From contig NZ_CP107532.1 in the NCBI RefSeq assembly GCF_025813715.1, forward strand, positions 1,984,001-2,048,000: DNA of 64,000 nucleotides, written 5' to 3'. Both the position numbers and the translations under genes were made by a program. This DNA is from Methylobacterium sp. FF17 (lineage in GTDB: Bacteria; Pseudomonadota; Alphaproteobacteria; Rhizobiales; Beijerinckiaceae). The notes beneath the pieces are model-generated. The model worked only from the letters and a program-made list of their open reading frames with translations, did no database searches and was not told the DNA's origin. Below, piece after piece: positions 26,027 to 35,146 of the stretch; the stretch's first letter is position 1, and each line of letters opens with the position of its first letter.

Positions 26027-27706
26027 TCAGGCGGCGCGGACGTCGGCCAGGAAGCGGGCGATCCGCGTGTCGAGGGCCTCCCGGCTCCGCCCGACCCGGT
26101 CGGCGACGTCGAGCACCGCGCCGGAGGCCTGCGCGCAGGCGGCGGCCGCCGATTCCACCGCGACGATCTCGCTCGACACCAGGGCCGCCCGGGCCTGCGC
26201 GTCGGCGACCCGCGCGGTGATGTGCGCGCTCGCCGTCTTCTGGCCCTCGACCGCCTCGGACACCGCCCGGTCCGCCTGCATCATCTGGTCCATGGTGCCG
26301 GTGATCGCCTCGATGGCGCCCAGGGTCTCGCCCACCGCCGCGCGGATCGCCGTGACCTGACCCTTGATCGTCTCGGTGGCCTCCGCCGTCTTGCCCGCCA
26401 GGCCCTTCACCTCGCCGGCGACCACCGCGAAGCCGCGCCCCGCCTCGCCGGCGCGGGCCGCCTCGATGGTGGCGTTGAGCGCCAGCAGGTTCGTCTGCGC
26501 CGCCACCGTGGCGATCGTCTCGATCACGGCGCCGATCCGCAGGCCGGTGGCTTCCAGCGCCTGCGCCGCCTGACGGGTGGTCGCGACCTCGTCCTGCGCG
26601 GTCCGGGCGAGGCCGTGGCGCAGGGTCGCCTGCTCGTCGATGGCGCCACCGGCCGCGCAGGCCTCCAGGCTCGCGGCGGCCGCGCCCTGGATCTGGTCGC
26701 CGGCCTCGCGGGCGGCATCCGAGACCAGGGCGGTCTGGTCCCGGGTGATCTGCACGGCCTCGCTCACCGCGTGGGCCGCCGTGGCCATCGCCTCCGCCGC
26801 CACGGCGAGTTCCACCGCGATCGCGCGCACGTCGGTCTCGAAGGCGCCGGCCGCGGCATCGAGGTGGAGGGCGCGGGTCGCCTCGTGCTGCGAACAGGCC
26901 AGCAGCCGCGCATCCGCCCCGGCCTTCTCCAGGAGCGCATCGCGCAGGATCGCGATGGCGCGGGCCATGGCGCCGATCTCGTCGCGGCGGTCCGTGAGGG
27001 GAATGGCGCGCGACAGGTCGAGTTGGGCGAGGTGGCGGATCGCCAGGCCGAGCTCGTCGAGGGGGCGCCGGATCTCGCGGCGCCCGAACCAGAGGGCGAG
27101 GGCGAGAGTCGAGACGATGATCGCCAGGGCCGCCGCCATCATGGTCAGGCGGGCGCGGCGGGTCTCCTCCGCCGAGCGGGCCCGTTCGCTGGCCAGTTCG
27201 GCCAGGGTGTCCGCGCCGATCCGCGCGATGGCACCGAGCATGCGGTGCCGACTCGCCACCGTCGCCTCGTCGGCGCCCTGGATCAGCGCCGCCTTCGGCG
27301 AGATCGTCAGGCCCAGTTCGGCGGTATCGGCCTGATAGGCCAGGAACTCCTTGAGCATCAGGTCGAGCTTCAGGCGGTCCGCGTCGGGCGCGTGGCCCGC
27401 GATCCGTTCGAGGAAGCCGCGCTTCTCCTCCTCGACGGCGGTCAGCGCCTGCTTCAGCCCTTCGAAGCGACCCTTGGCCCCGGCGACGTCGTCGGCGGTG
27501 TAGACACTGTTGGCGGCCACCACGGAGCGCTCGATGGCGAGGGCGAGCCCCTGCGCAGAGAGGGCCCGCTCCCAGACCGCGTCCACGGCGGTCTTCTGGG
27601 CCTGCTGGGCCCCGACGACCCGATCGTTGAGGATGGTCAGGCCGCAGGCACCCAGGGCCATCAGGCCCATCAGGGCCGTGAGCTTGGTGCCGATTGAGAT
27701 CCGCAT
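26027..27706 (-). CDS. Methyl-accepting chemotaxis protein
   Basis: Transmembrane chemoreceptor of 559 residues. First membrane helix about 8-26, periplasmic four-helix-type sensor (about 27-190), second helix about 191-213 ([20 protein letters not shown]), HAMP (about 214-275), then the signalling domain with the hairpin tip [20 protein letters not shown] and [20 protein letters not shown]. It lacks the C-terminal CheR/CheB tether pentapeptide (ends FLADVRAA). Ligand unknown. Stands alone, with no che genes nearby. Confidence 0.95.
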   Translation of the reverse strand: MRISIGTKLTALMGLMALGACGLTILNDRVVGAQQAQKTAVDAVWERALSAQGLALAIERSVVAANSVYTADDVAGAKGRFEGLKQALTAVEEEKRGFLERIAGHAPDADRLKLDLMLKEFLAYQADTAELGLTISPKAALIQGADEATVASRHRMLGAIARIGADTLAELASERARSAEETRRARLTMMAAALAIIVSTLALALWFGRREIRRPLDELGLAIRHLAQLDLSRAIPLTDRRDEIGAMARAIAILRDALLEKAGADARLLACSQHEATRALHLDAAAGAFETDVRAIAVELAVAAEAMATAAHAVSEAVQITRDQTALVSDAAREAGDQIQGAAAASLEACAAGGAIDEQATLRHGLARTAQDEVATTRQAAQALEATGLRIGAVIETIATVAAQTNLLALNATIEAARAGEAGRGFAVVAGEVKGLAGKTAEATETIKGQVTAIRAAVGETLGAIEAITGTMDQMMQADRAVSEAVEGQKTASAHITARVADAQARAALVSSEIVAVESAAAACAQASGAVLDVADRVGRSREALDTRIARFLADVRAA

Positions 27707-28044
27707 GGGACGCGTCCGCTTCGAAGGTCGGTGGCGAAGCTCTGGGCGGACGGTCTTGCAGAAGGTTTAAATCAAGGTGGCTAAGTAAAACTTATCGGAA
27801 TTCTCGTGTATCCGACCCGCCCTGCGCGGGTTGATCATCCGGTGACCCTGCGGGCTCCCTTGTCGATGGGCCTTGATCGGGTGGTGATGGATCGCATGTG
27901 TCGGGCTGTTGCCTGTCGCGTGCAAGTCCCGATGGCCGGATGACCTTTCCGTCGAAGGCGTGCGCGCTCGCGAATGTGCGGACACACCTCGTGTGACCGC
28001 GAAAGTGGCGGAACCTGCGGCGCGTCGGCGTGCGGGGCGGGCGT
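27707..28044. other. 338-bp intergenic region
   Basis: Between the chemoreceptor start and the ccmH stop. No gene is supported. Bases 27765-27800 are AT-rich (TAAGT-AAA-ACTTA palindrome near 27782-27794) and probably form the chemoreceptor promoter. ACCCGC/GCGGGT near 27818-27834 forms a short hairpin that could end a transcript. Confidence 0.4.
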
Positions 28045-28515
28045 TCAGTCGCGCCGCGTCAGGGCTGCGATCTCGGCCTGCTCGTCGGCGCTGAGGCCCG
28101 GCGGCGCGGGCTCGGGGCGCCGCCGCGCGAGGCGCCAGAGGCCGAACAGCCCCAGGGTGACCACCAGCACGGGGGTGAGCCAGAGCAGCAGGGTGTGCAG
28201 GGCGAAGACCGGGCGCAGCAGCACGTATTCCCCGTAGCGCCCGACCACGTAGGACTGCACCTGGGCGTCATCGTCCCCGGCCGTCAGGCGCTCGCGCACG
28301 ATGACGCGCAGATCCCGGGCGAGGGGCGCGTCGGAATCGTCGATGGACTGGTTCTGGCACACGAGGCAGCGCAGGCCGGAGGAGATGTCGCGCGCGCGCG
28401 CCTCCAGGGCCGGATCCTTCAGGACCTCGTCGGGCTGCACGGCCCCGGCCGCACCGGCCGTGGCGAGGAGGAGGCACAGCGCCGCGACCGCGCGGCTGGT
28501 CGGGGCGCGGCTCAT
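28045..28515 (-). CDS. ccmH: Cytochrome c-type biogenesis protein CcmH
   Basis: Periplasm-facing thiol oxidoreductase that reduces apocytochrome c before haem ligation; 156 residues. Signal peptide (VAALCLLLATAGAAGAV), redox motif LRCLVCQNQSIDDSDAPLA, and a C-terminal membrane helix (LLLWLTPVLVVTLGLFGLW). Its ATG overlaps the ccmF stop by four bases (ATGA). Last gene of ccmI-ccmE-ccmF-ccmH. Confidence 0.95.
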   Translation of the reverse strand: MSRAPTSRAVAALCLLLATAGAAGAVQPDEVLKDPALEARARDISSGLRCLVCQNQSIDDSDAPLARDLRVIVRERLTAGDDDAQVQSYVVGRYGEYVLLRPVFALHTLLLWLTPVLVVTLGLFGLWRLARRRPEPAPPGLSADEQAEIAALTRRD

Positions 28516-30515
28516 TCGGCGGGGGCCATGCCGGGGGGGAGGGGCTTGGCCTTCGCGCGCGCCGGCGCGCCGACGCGCATGCGCCGGTCGGTCAGCGAGA
28601 CCGCCCCGCCGAGCGCCATCACCACGGCTCCGAGCCAGATCAGCAGCACGAGGGGCTTGTAGTAGAGGCGCAGGCCGATGGCGCCCTCCGGCAGAACCTC
28701 GCCGAGACTGGCATAGACCTGGCTGGCGCCGACGGTCAGCAGGCCCGATTCGGTCACCGTCATCTTGCGGCTCGGATAGAAGCGCTTGCCCGTCTCCACC
28801 GCGCCGACGTAGTCGCCGCCCGTGGTGCGGATGGTGAGGAAGGCGGTGGTCTCGGAATAGTTCTCGCCGCCGCGCGGGCCGACCCGGTCCAGCGTCGCCA
28901 TGTAGGGACCGGAGGCGAGGGACTCGCCGGGCTTGAGGGTCTTCAGACCCTCCGTGGCCCAGCCTTGCGCGGCGATGCCGAGCACCACCACGCCGACGCC
29001 CGCATGGGCCAGTGCGGTGCCCCAGGCCGAGCGCGGCAGGCCGACGGCGCGGCGCCAGATCGCGGCGGCGCCCCGGGTGCGGCTGGCGCCGTAGCCCCGC
29101 GCCCGCGCGATGATCTCGAGGGCCGCCCCGACGACGAGATAGGCGCCGAGACCGATGCCCACGGGGGCCATCATCGGGCCGCCCCAGGTGAGCGCCAGCA
29201 CGGCGAGGCCGATCACGAGGGCGATGGTGAGGGCCGCGAACAGGCGCTGGGTCGCCGCGTGCACGTCGCCCCGCTTCCAGGCGAGCGTCTGGCCGAAGGG
29301 CACGATGAGGAGCAGCGGGATCGCCAGGGGGATGAAGGTGTAGTTGAAGAAGGGCGGCCCCACCGAGATCTTCTCGCCGGTGAGCATCTCCAGCAGCAGC
29401 GGGTAGAGCGTGCCCACGAACACCGTGGCGCAGGCGGCGGCCAGGAACAGGTTGTTCATCACCAGCGCCCCCTCGCGGGAGATCGGCGCGAAGATGCCGC
29501 CCTGGCGCAGCATCGGGGCGCGCCAGGCGAACAGGGTGAACGAGCCGCCGATGAACAGGATCAGGATGGCGAGGATGAACACGCCGCGCGTGGGGTCGGT
29601 CGCGAAGGTGTGAACCGAGGTCAGCACGCCCGAGCGCACGATGAAGGTGCCGAGCAGCGAGAGCGAGAAGGTGAGGATGGCGAGCAGGACCGTCCAGACC
29701 TTGAGCGCGTCGCGCTTCTCCATCACCACCGTGGAGTGGAGAAGCGCCGTGCCGGCGAGCCAGGGCATCAGCGAGGCGTTCTCGACCGGGTCCCAGAACC
29801 ACCAGCCGCCCCAGCCGAGCTCGTAATAGGCCCAGTACGAGCCCATCGCGATGCCGAGCGTCAGGAAGCTCCAGGCGGTCAGCGTCCAGGGGCGCACGGC
29901 CCGCGCCCAGACCGCGTCGATGCGCCCGTCGATCAACGCCGCGATGGCGAAGGCGAAGGTGATCGAGAACCCGACATAGCCGACGTAGAGCAGCGGCGGG
30001 TGCACCGCGAGGCCGAAATCCTGCAGCAGCGGGTTGAGGTCGTTGCCGTCCACGGGGGCCGGGTTCGCCCGCGTGAACGGGTTCGAGGTCGTGATGATGA
30101 ACAGCACGAACACGAAGGTGATGAGGCCCTGCACCGCCAGGGTGTTGGCCCGGAGCGTCGGCGGCACGGAATCGCGCGCCACCGCCACCAGGGCGCCGAA
30201 CAGCGCCAAGATGAGGATCCAGAGCAGCATCGAGCCCTCGTGGTTCCCCCAGACGCCGGAGATCTTGTAGAGGAAGGGCTTCGTCGTGTGCGAGTTCTCG
30301 ATCACGTTCTGGACCGAGAAGTCCGACGTGGCGTGCGCGTAGGTCAGGGCCCCGAACGCGAACAGGATGCAGGCGAAGGCGCCGAGCGCGGCCGGCGTCG
30401 CCACCGCCCGCAGGGCCTGGTCGCCGGAGCGCGCGGCCCAGACCGGCATCACCGCCTGGACCAGGGACAGGGCGAGCGCCAGCGCCAGCGCGAAATGACC
30501 GACCTCGATCAGCAA
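28512..30515 (-). CDS. ccmF: Haem lyase CcmF
   Basis: Inner-membrane haem handling/ligation protein of 667 residues with about 15 hydrophobic helices. The tryptophan-rich WWD motif is WGGWWFWDPVENASLMPWL, and conserved His residues occur in VWGNHEGSM and LAVHPPLLYVGY. The start is TTG 30515 with AAGGA 9 bases upstream, giving the usual N-terminus (MLIEVGHFAL). Works with CcmE and CcmH. Confidence 0.96.
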   Translation of the reverse strand: MLIEVGHFALALALALSLVQAVMPVWAARSGDQALRAVATPAALGAFACILFAFGALTYAHATSDFSVQNVIENSHTTKPFLYKISGVWGNHEGSMLLWILILALFGALVAVARDSVPPTLRANTLAVQGLITFVFVLFIITTSNPFTRANPAPVDGNDLNPLLQDFGLAVHPPLLYVGYVGFSITFAFAIAALIDGRIDAVWARAVRPWTLTAWSFLTLGIAMGSYWAYYELGWGGWWFWDPVENASLMPWLAGTALLHSTVVMEKRDALKVWTVLLAILTFSLSLLGTFIVRSGVLTSVHTFATDPTRGVFILAILILFIGGSFTLFAWRAPMLRQGGIFAPISREGALVMNNLFLAAACATVFVGTLYPLLLEMLTGEKISVGPPFFNYTFIPLAIPLLLIVPFGQTLAWKRGDVHAATQRLFAALTIALVIGLAVLALTWGGPMMAPVGIGLGAYLVVGAALEIIARARGYGASRTRGAAAIWRRAVGLPRSAWGTALAHAGVGVVVLGIAAQGWATEGLKTLKPGESLASGPYMATLDRVGPRGGENYSETTAFLTIRTTGGDYVGAVETGKRFYPSRKMTVTESGLLTVGASQVYASLGEVLPEGAIGLRLYYKPLVLLIWLGAVVMALGGAVSLTDRRMRVGAPARAKAKPLPPGMAPAE

Positions 30516-30546
30516 GGCGGAATGTCCTTATGTCCGGTTGCGCGCA

Positions 30547-31089
30547 TCATCGCTCGCTGCGTCGGCCGAGGGTCGGGTCGCCGGCCGGCGCGGCGGCCGC
30601 TTCGGAGGGCATGGTCGCCGGGGCGTCCGTCTTCGCGGGCGCGTCGACCATGCCCTTGCCCTCCTGCCAGCGCCCCTGCGCCTTGAGCGCGTCAGCCACC
30701 TCGCGCGGCATGTAGGATTCGTCGTGCTTGGCCAGCACCGTGTCGGCGCGGAACACGCCGCCCGGCCCCAGCGTGCCCTCGGCCACCACGCCCTGGCCCT
30801 CGCGGAACAGGTCGGGCAGGAGACCGCGATACTGCACCTGCACCGTGGCGTTGGTGTCGGTCACCGAGAAGTCCACGGTCTGGTCCGGCCCGCGCTGGAG
30901 CGAGCCGTCCTTGACGAGGCCGCCGAGGCGGAAGCGCGTGCCCGGCGCGACCCCTTGCGCGGCCACCTCGGTGGGCGAGCGGAAGAACACGATCGAGCCG
31001 CTCATCGCCGACAGGATCAGCCCGAGCGCCAGGGCTAGCACGGCGCCGCAGGCAGCGATCAGGGCGAGGCGGCGGCTCTTGCGGGTCAC
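30547..31089 (-). CDS. ccmE: Haem chaperone CcmE
   Basis: Membrane-anchored periplasmic haem chaperone, 180 residues. One N-terminal helix (LALIAACGAVLALALGLIL), an OB-fold domain, and the haem-binding His in LAKHDESYMPREV, where covalent haem attaches. The low-complexity tail (DAPAKTDAPATMPSEAAAAP) is typical. GTG start at 31089. CcmF begins 31 bases downstream. Confidence 0.96.
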   Translation of the reverse strand: MTRKSRRLALIAACGAVLALALGLILSAMSGSIVFFRSPTEVAAQGVAPGTRFRLGGLVKDGSLQRGPDQTVDFSVTDTNATVQVQYRGLLPDLFREGQGVVAEGTLGPGGVFRADTVLAKHDESYMPREVADALKAQGRWQEGKGMVDAPAKTDAPATMPSEAAAAPAGDPTLGRRSER

Positions 31090-31283
31090 GGGCGGCGTTT
31101 TCCGTTTTTTCGTTCGGGGTTTCTCGAACTCGGCAGTTCTCGGCGCGCGGACATTGCGCGCCCGGGGTGAGAATTCCGGATCCTGAAGCCGGTCCCGGTG
31201 TCGGCCGAGCGGCTGGCGGGGTCAAGGGCTGGGCCCGGGACCGATTGTCAGAGGGGCGAACCCCCGGGCGCGCGGCAGAGGCC

Positions 31284-32819
31284 TCAGGGTTTGGGTGTCG
31301 GCATGGCCGGCCGGGGGGCCTCCGGCCGCGGTGCCTCAGGTCTGGGTGCTTGAGAGGGTCCCGGCCGGGGGGCCTGCGAACGCAGCCCGAGTTCCCCCGC
31401 CAGTTCGTCGAGGCGCTCGATCGCGCTCGGGTCGGGGCTCAGCGCCATGCGGGCCCGGTCGAGGGTCTGGATCGCGCGGTCGCGCTCGCCGAGCACGCTG
31501 TAGGAGCGCACGAGGCGCAGCCAGTCGTCCGCGCTGCCGCCCTTGGCCGCCAGCCGGCGGTCGAGGCCCGCCACCATGCCGCGGATCGCGGCATCCCGCT
31601 CGGCGGCCGGCATCGCCTTCACCGCCGCCACGGCCGCCTCGGTGCCGGCGCGCCCCGCCTCGTCGGAGGCCGCCGGCGCCTGCGGGGCGGGGGCGAGTCC
31701 GATCTCGCGCGCCATCCCGTCGAGGCGGCCCTTGGCCTCGGGATCGTCCGCCAGCGCCTTGCGCGCCCGCTCGAGGGCGTCCCGCGCCTTGTCGCGCTCC
31801 TTGAGCACGCCGTAGGAGCGCACGAGGCGCAGCCACTCGTCCAGGGTGCCGCCCCGCTCGGTGAGCCGCGTGTCGAGACCCTCGACCATGGTACGGATGG
31901 CCCCGTCGCGGCTCGCCGGCGGCAGGGCCTGGATCGCAGCGGCGGCGGCGTCCGACGTCCGGGCCGGAACCTCGCCCTTCAGGCGGGTCAGGGTCTCGGT
32001 GACGAGGGGGAGCCAGGGCGCGTCGGCGGGGGCGGCCTCGGCCATGGCCTGCAGGCGCCGGATCGCCTGCGGGATGTCGCCGTCGAGTTCGGCCGCCCGC
32101 GCGAGGTAGAATTGCGGCTTGGCCACCTGCCCGTCGAGCTCGACCGCGCGCTGGAAGATCGCCCTGGCCTGGGGCGAGACCGCACCGTCGCCGGCCGCCA
32201 CCAGGGCCTCGCCCCAGTCGGAGAGGCGCTGGGGCGTCTCGCCCAGCAGCCGGGTCGCCGCCTCGTAGGCATGGGCCGCGTCGTCGAAGCGGCCCATGCG
32301 CATGTAGACGGGGGCGAGCACCGACCAGCCGCGCCCGTCCTTCGGGTCCGAAGCGAGCCGCCCCTCGATCTGGCCGATGGCCTTGAGGAGGTCCTGGTCG
32401 GCGCCCTGCACGGCCTGGCGCTCGGCCGCGCTCTGGGCCGGCATGTGCGGCGAACCGTAGATCCCGTAGGCGATGAGCGCGACGAGGGGGATGGTGGAGA
32501 GGGCGAAGGCGGAGGCCGCCCGGCGCTGGCGCAGGGCGGGCTCGGCGATGTTCGGCACCACCGGCACGCCGGCCCGGTTGGCGCGCAGCAGTCGGCGCGC
32601 AGCCTCCGTACGGGCGGCCTCGGCCTCGGGGGCGGCGATGAGCCCGCGCGCTTCGTCGCGCGCGATCTCGCGCAACTGGTCCTCGTAGAAGCCGGTCTCG
32701 GTGGCGAGTCCGCCGCCCTCGGGCGCGGCGGCCGGGTTCGCCCGGCGCGACATCGGCCAGAGCAGGGCGAGCACCGCCGCGCCGGTCATCAACGCCAGAA
32801 TGAACCAGAGTGCCGTCAT
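31284..32819 (-). CDS. ccmI: Cytochrome c biogenesis protein CcmI (CycH) with duplicated C-terminal module
   Basis: Apocytochrome c chaperone of 511 residues. Two membrane helices (about 1-22 MTALWFILALMTGAAVLALL and about 105-124) precede a periplasmic TPR region. Residues about 285-370 and 385-470 are near-copies of one module (AIQALPPASRDGAIRTMVEG... and AVKAMPAAERDAAIRGMVAG..., each with DEWLRLVRSY or DDWLRLVRSY). The tail ends in Pro/Arg repeats (QAPRPEAPRPEAPRPAMP). The ATG at 32819 puts the first helix at the N-terminus. First gene of the ccm operon. Confidence 0.92.
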   Translation of the reverse strand: MTALWFILALMTGAAVLALLWPMSRRANPAAAPEGGGLATETGFYEDQLREIARDEARGLIAAPEAEAARTEAARRLLRANRAGVPVVPNIAEPALRQRRAASAFALSTIPLVALIAYGIYGSPHMPAQSAAERQAVQGADQDLLKAIGQIEGRLASDPKDGRGWSVLAPVYMRMGRFDDAAHAYEAATRLLGETPQRLSDWGEALVAAGDGAVSPQARAIFQRAVELDGQVAKPQFYLARAAELDGDIPQAIRRLQAMAEAAPADAPWLPLVTETLTRLKGEVPARTSDAAAAAIQALPPASRDGAIRTMVEGLDTRLTERGGTLDEWLRLVRSYGVLKERDKARDALERARKALADDPEAKGRLDGMAREIGLAPAPQAPAASDEAGRAGTEAAVAAVKAMPAAERDAAIRGMVAGLDRRLAAKGGSADDWLRLVRSYSVLGERDRAIQTLDRARMALSPDPSAIERLDELAGELGLRSQAPRPGPSQAPRPEAPRPEAPRPAMPTPKP

Positions 32820-32885
32820 CACGCCCCAGATGCTGCCCCGCTTGCATGTAGACGCGGCCTTCCGCCGGCACGATGCGGGCATCGG

Positions 32886-32900
32886 GTGACACGGTGTCAC
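32886..32900. promoter_or_regulatory. Palindrome upstream of ccmI
   Basis: GTGACAC-G-GTGTCAC, a perfect 7-bp inverted repeat 67 bases upstream of the ccmI ATG, in the gap after the histidine kinase stop. The position suits an operator controlling the ccm operon; no regulator is assigned. Confidence 0.45.
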
Positions 32901-32972
32901 GCGCAGCCGATGGGGAGACCGGCACAACCTTAGCGGATACGCCCCGGGGATCAATCGGACGGGTTGGTCCCG

Positions 32973-34391
32973 TCAGTGCGGGGCAGCCCCGGCCGGCGCG
33001 TCGCCGGGCACCTCGATCACCGCGCGCAGGCCGCCCAGCGCCGCCTGTTCCAGGCGGAAGCGCCCGCGATAGAGGGCGGCGAGATCGGCGACGATCGAGA
33101 GTCCGAGGCCCGAGCCCGGCTTGGTCTCGTCGAGGCGCCGCCCGCGTCCGAGCACCGCCGCCCGGTCCTCGGGGGCGAGGCCCGGCCCGTCATCCTCGAT
33201 CGCCACGAGAAGGTGGGGATAATCGTCCTTGCCCACCGCTTCCGCCCGGATCGCCACCCGGCTGTCGGCCCATTTCGAGGCATTGTCGACGAGGTTTCCG
33301 ATCATCTCCTCGAAATCCTGGCGCTCGCCCCGGAAGCGCAGGCCCGCCGGCACGTGGACCTCGTAGGCGATGTCCTTGTCGCGGTAGATCTTGCCGAAAG
33401 TGCGCACCAGCCCGGCGAGCGCCGGCTCCACCTCCGTGGAGGTACCGAGGGTGCCGGCGAGCGCGGCCGCGCGGGCCCGGTCGAGGTGGTAGTTCACCTG
33501 GTCGCGCATCACGGCGGCCTGTTCGCGGATCTTGGCCGCGAGGTCCCCCGGCGCGTCGGCGGCGCCGACCTCGTTGACGATGATGGAGAGCGGCGTCTTC
33601 AGGGCGTGCGCGAGGTTGCCGACCTGGGTGCGCGCCCGCTCCAGGATCTCGCGGTTGGTCTCGATCAGCAGGTTCACCTCGCCGGCCAGGGGGGCGATGT
33701 CGCGGGGATACTCGCCGGTGATCCGGTCGGATTCACCCCGCCGGATGGCGCCGAGCGCCGTGCGCAGCTTGGCGAGCGGCGCGAGGCCGAAGCGGATCTG
33801 CAGCAGGGTGGTCAGGGCCAGCGACAGGCCGAGCAAGCCGAACGTGACGATCAGCGAGAAGCGGAACCGGTCCACGTCGTTCTGGATCTCGTCGGCGGGC
33901 CCGGCGACCCGCACGGTGTAGCGGCCCTCCTCGCCGAGGTCGACGTCGCGCTCGATGATGCGCAGGCGGCGCTCGTCCTGCGCCCGGCCGTAGCCCTGGC
34001 GGATCTGGCCGATCCCGGCCTTGTTGTCGGGCGTGCCGGCGGCCCGCAGGGGAACGCCCACGAGGGAGCGCGAGGTGCGCAGGTCGCGGGGCTTCGCGTC
34101 GGGTCGCCCGATCTGCCAGTACCAGCCCGACAGCGGCAGGTCGAAGCGCGGGTCGCTCAGGGTGAAGGAGCGGCTCTCGGGATCGTTGGGCGAGACGAGG
34201 TCGGTGGCGAGGTTGTTGGCGTAGACGAGGAGCCGGCTGTCGAAGGCGCGCTCGGTGTTCTCCCGGTACAGGGTCGTCAGGATCCAGGCGGCGATCAGCA
34301 GGATCGCGGAACTCGCCAGCAGCGCCGAGGTGGCCAGACGCACGGCGATGGAGCGCCGGCGCATCGGGAGCCAGGAGGGGGAGGGGACCAT
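32973..34391 (-). CDS. Two-component sensor histidine kinase
   Basis: Membrane-bound kinase of 472 residues. TM1 about 18-40, periplasmic sensor about 41-190, TM2 about 191-213, HAMP, then the phospho-acceptor H-box LAHALKTPLSIIVNE and the ATPase N/G boxes NLVDNASKWA, EDDGPGLAPEDR and GSGLGLSIVADLAALY. ATG 34391 is preceded by GAGACGGCG. The likely partner is the OmpR-type regulator at 35147-35824, same strand; a VapBC pair on the opposite strand sits between them, so the two are no longer adjacent. Confidence 0.94.
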   Translation of the reverse strand: MVPSPSWLPMRRRSIAVRLATSALLASSAILLIAAWILTTLYRENTERAFDSRLLVYANNLATDLVSPNDPESRSFTLSDPRFDLPLSGWYWQIGRPDAKPRDLRTSRSLVGVPLRAAGTPDNKAGIGQIRQGYGRAQDERRLRIIERDVDLGEEGRYTVRVAGPADEIQNDVDRFRFSLIVTFGLLGLSLALTTLLQIRFGLAPLAKLRTALGAIRRGESDRITGEYPRDIAPLAGEVNLLIETNREILERARTQVGNLAHALKTPLSIIVNEVGAADAPGDLAAKIREQAAVMRDQVNYHLDRARAAALAGTLGTSTEVEPALAGLVRTFGKIYRDKDIAYEVHVPAGLRFRGERQDFEEMIGNLVDNASKWADSRVAIRAEAVGKDDYPHLLVAIEDDGPGLAPEDRAAVLGRGRRLDETKPGSGLGLSIVADLAALYRGRFRLEQAALGGLRAVIEVPGDAPAGAAPH

Positions 34392-34501
34392 CGCCGTCTC
34401 GTTTCTCGGGATCGGACCGCTTGCCCGCGTCGAACCGCTTGTCCGCAGGGGTGTAGATGACCTTGACACACAGTGTACATCGGTGCCCGGAGAGCTTGAC
34501 C

Positions 34502-34741
34502 ATGGCACGACACATTCGCGACGAAGAGACCGATCGTCTCGTGCGTGCCCTCGCGCGGCGCAAGCGCATTCCGTTGACGGAGGCGGTCAAACTGGCCGTC
34601 GGCAACGAGTTGCGGCGCGAGGAGGAGACGCTCAGCCTGTGGGAGCGGATGAAGCCTCTCCGCGATCGCATCGCGGAATCGCCGGCGACGGGGCTGGAGG
34701 CCGACAAGGCATTCTACGACGCGTTGAGCGGCGACACCTGA
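34502..34741 (+). CDS. VapB-family antitoxin (transcription factor type)
   Basis: 79 residues, type II antitoxin resembling the Rv0623/PSK-type VapB family (ARHIRDEETDRLVRALARRK, then IPLTEAVKLAVGNELRREEE). The N-terminus should form the DNA-binding dimer that autoregulates the pair, and the C-terminus (LWERMKPLRDRIAES...) should bind VapC. ATG 34502 has GGAGA upstream. A TTGACA lies at 34463. The TGA shares one base with the VapC ATG. Confidence 0.88.
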   Translation: MARHIRDEETDRLVRALARRKRIPLTEAVKLAVGNELRREEETLSLWERMKPLRDRIAESPATGLEADKAFYDALSGDT

Positions 34742-35142
34742 TGTTCGTCGACGCATCCGCCCTCGTTGCGGTGCTCACGGGGGAGCCCGAAGGAGAAAGC
34801 CTCGCTGGTCGACTGGATGCCGCCGTCGATTCGTTCACGTCGCCCCTCGCGGTCTACGAAACGGCTCTCGCCATCCGCCGGAAGCTGGATCGTCCTCTCC
34901 CGGTCATCCAATCGGATATCGCGCGCTTCCTCCGGATGTCCGGTACGCGCCTGGTTCCCATTCCACACGATGCAGGGGTGCGGGCGCTCGCCGTGTTCGA
35001 GCGCTACGGAAGAGGAACCGGGCACCCGGCCCAGCTCAACATGGGCGATTGCCTTGCCTACGCGATGGCGGAAATCCACGGCGTGCCGCTGCTCTTCAAA
35101 GGCGACGCCTTCGCCATGACGGAGATCGGCGCGCGCGGATGA
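34741..35142 (+). CDS. VapC-family PIN-domain toxin
   Basis: 133-residue PIN endoribonuclease, probably cleaving tRNA or other RNA when freed from VapB. Acidic residues appear as Asp4 (MFVDASALVAVL), Glu in VYETALAI, Asp in LNMGDCLAYAMA and the last acidic residue in FKGDAFAMTEI. The start overlaps the antitoxin stop by one base, so the pair is coupled. It lies in the gap between a response regulator and its kinase. Confidence 0.9.
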   Translation: MFVDASALVAVLTGEPEGESLAGRLDAAVDSFTSPLAVYETALAIRRKLDRPLPVIQSDIARFLRMSGTRLVPIPHDAGVRALAVFERYGRGTGHPAQLNMGDCLAYAMAEIHGVPLLFKGDAFAMTEIGARG

Positions 35143-35146
35143 TCGC

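Noticed and set aside
28045..32819. Expected ccmG (DsbE) gene in the ccm operon
   Set aside because: Not present here; in many alphaproteobacteria ccmG lies with ccmABCD elsewhere, so absence is not a defect.
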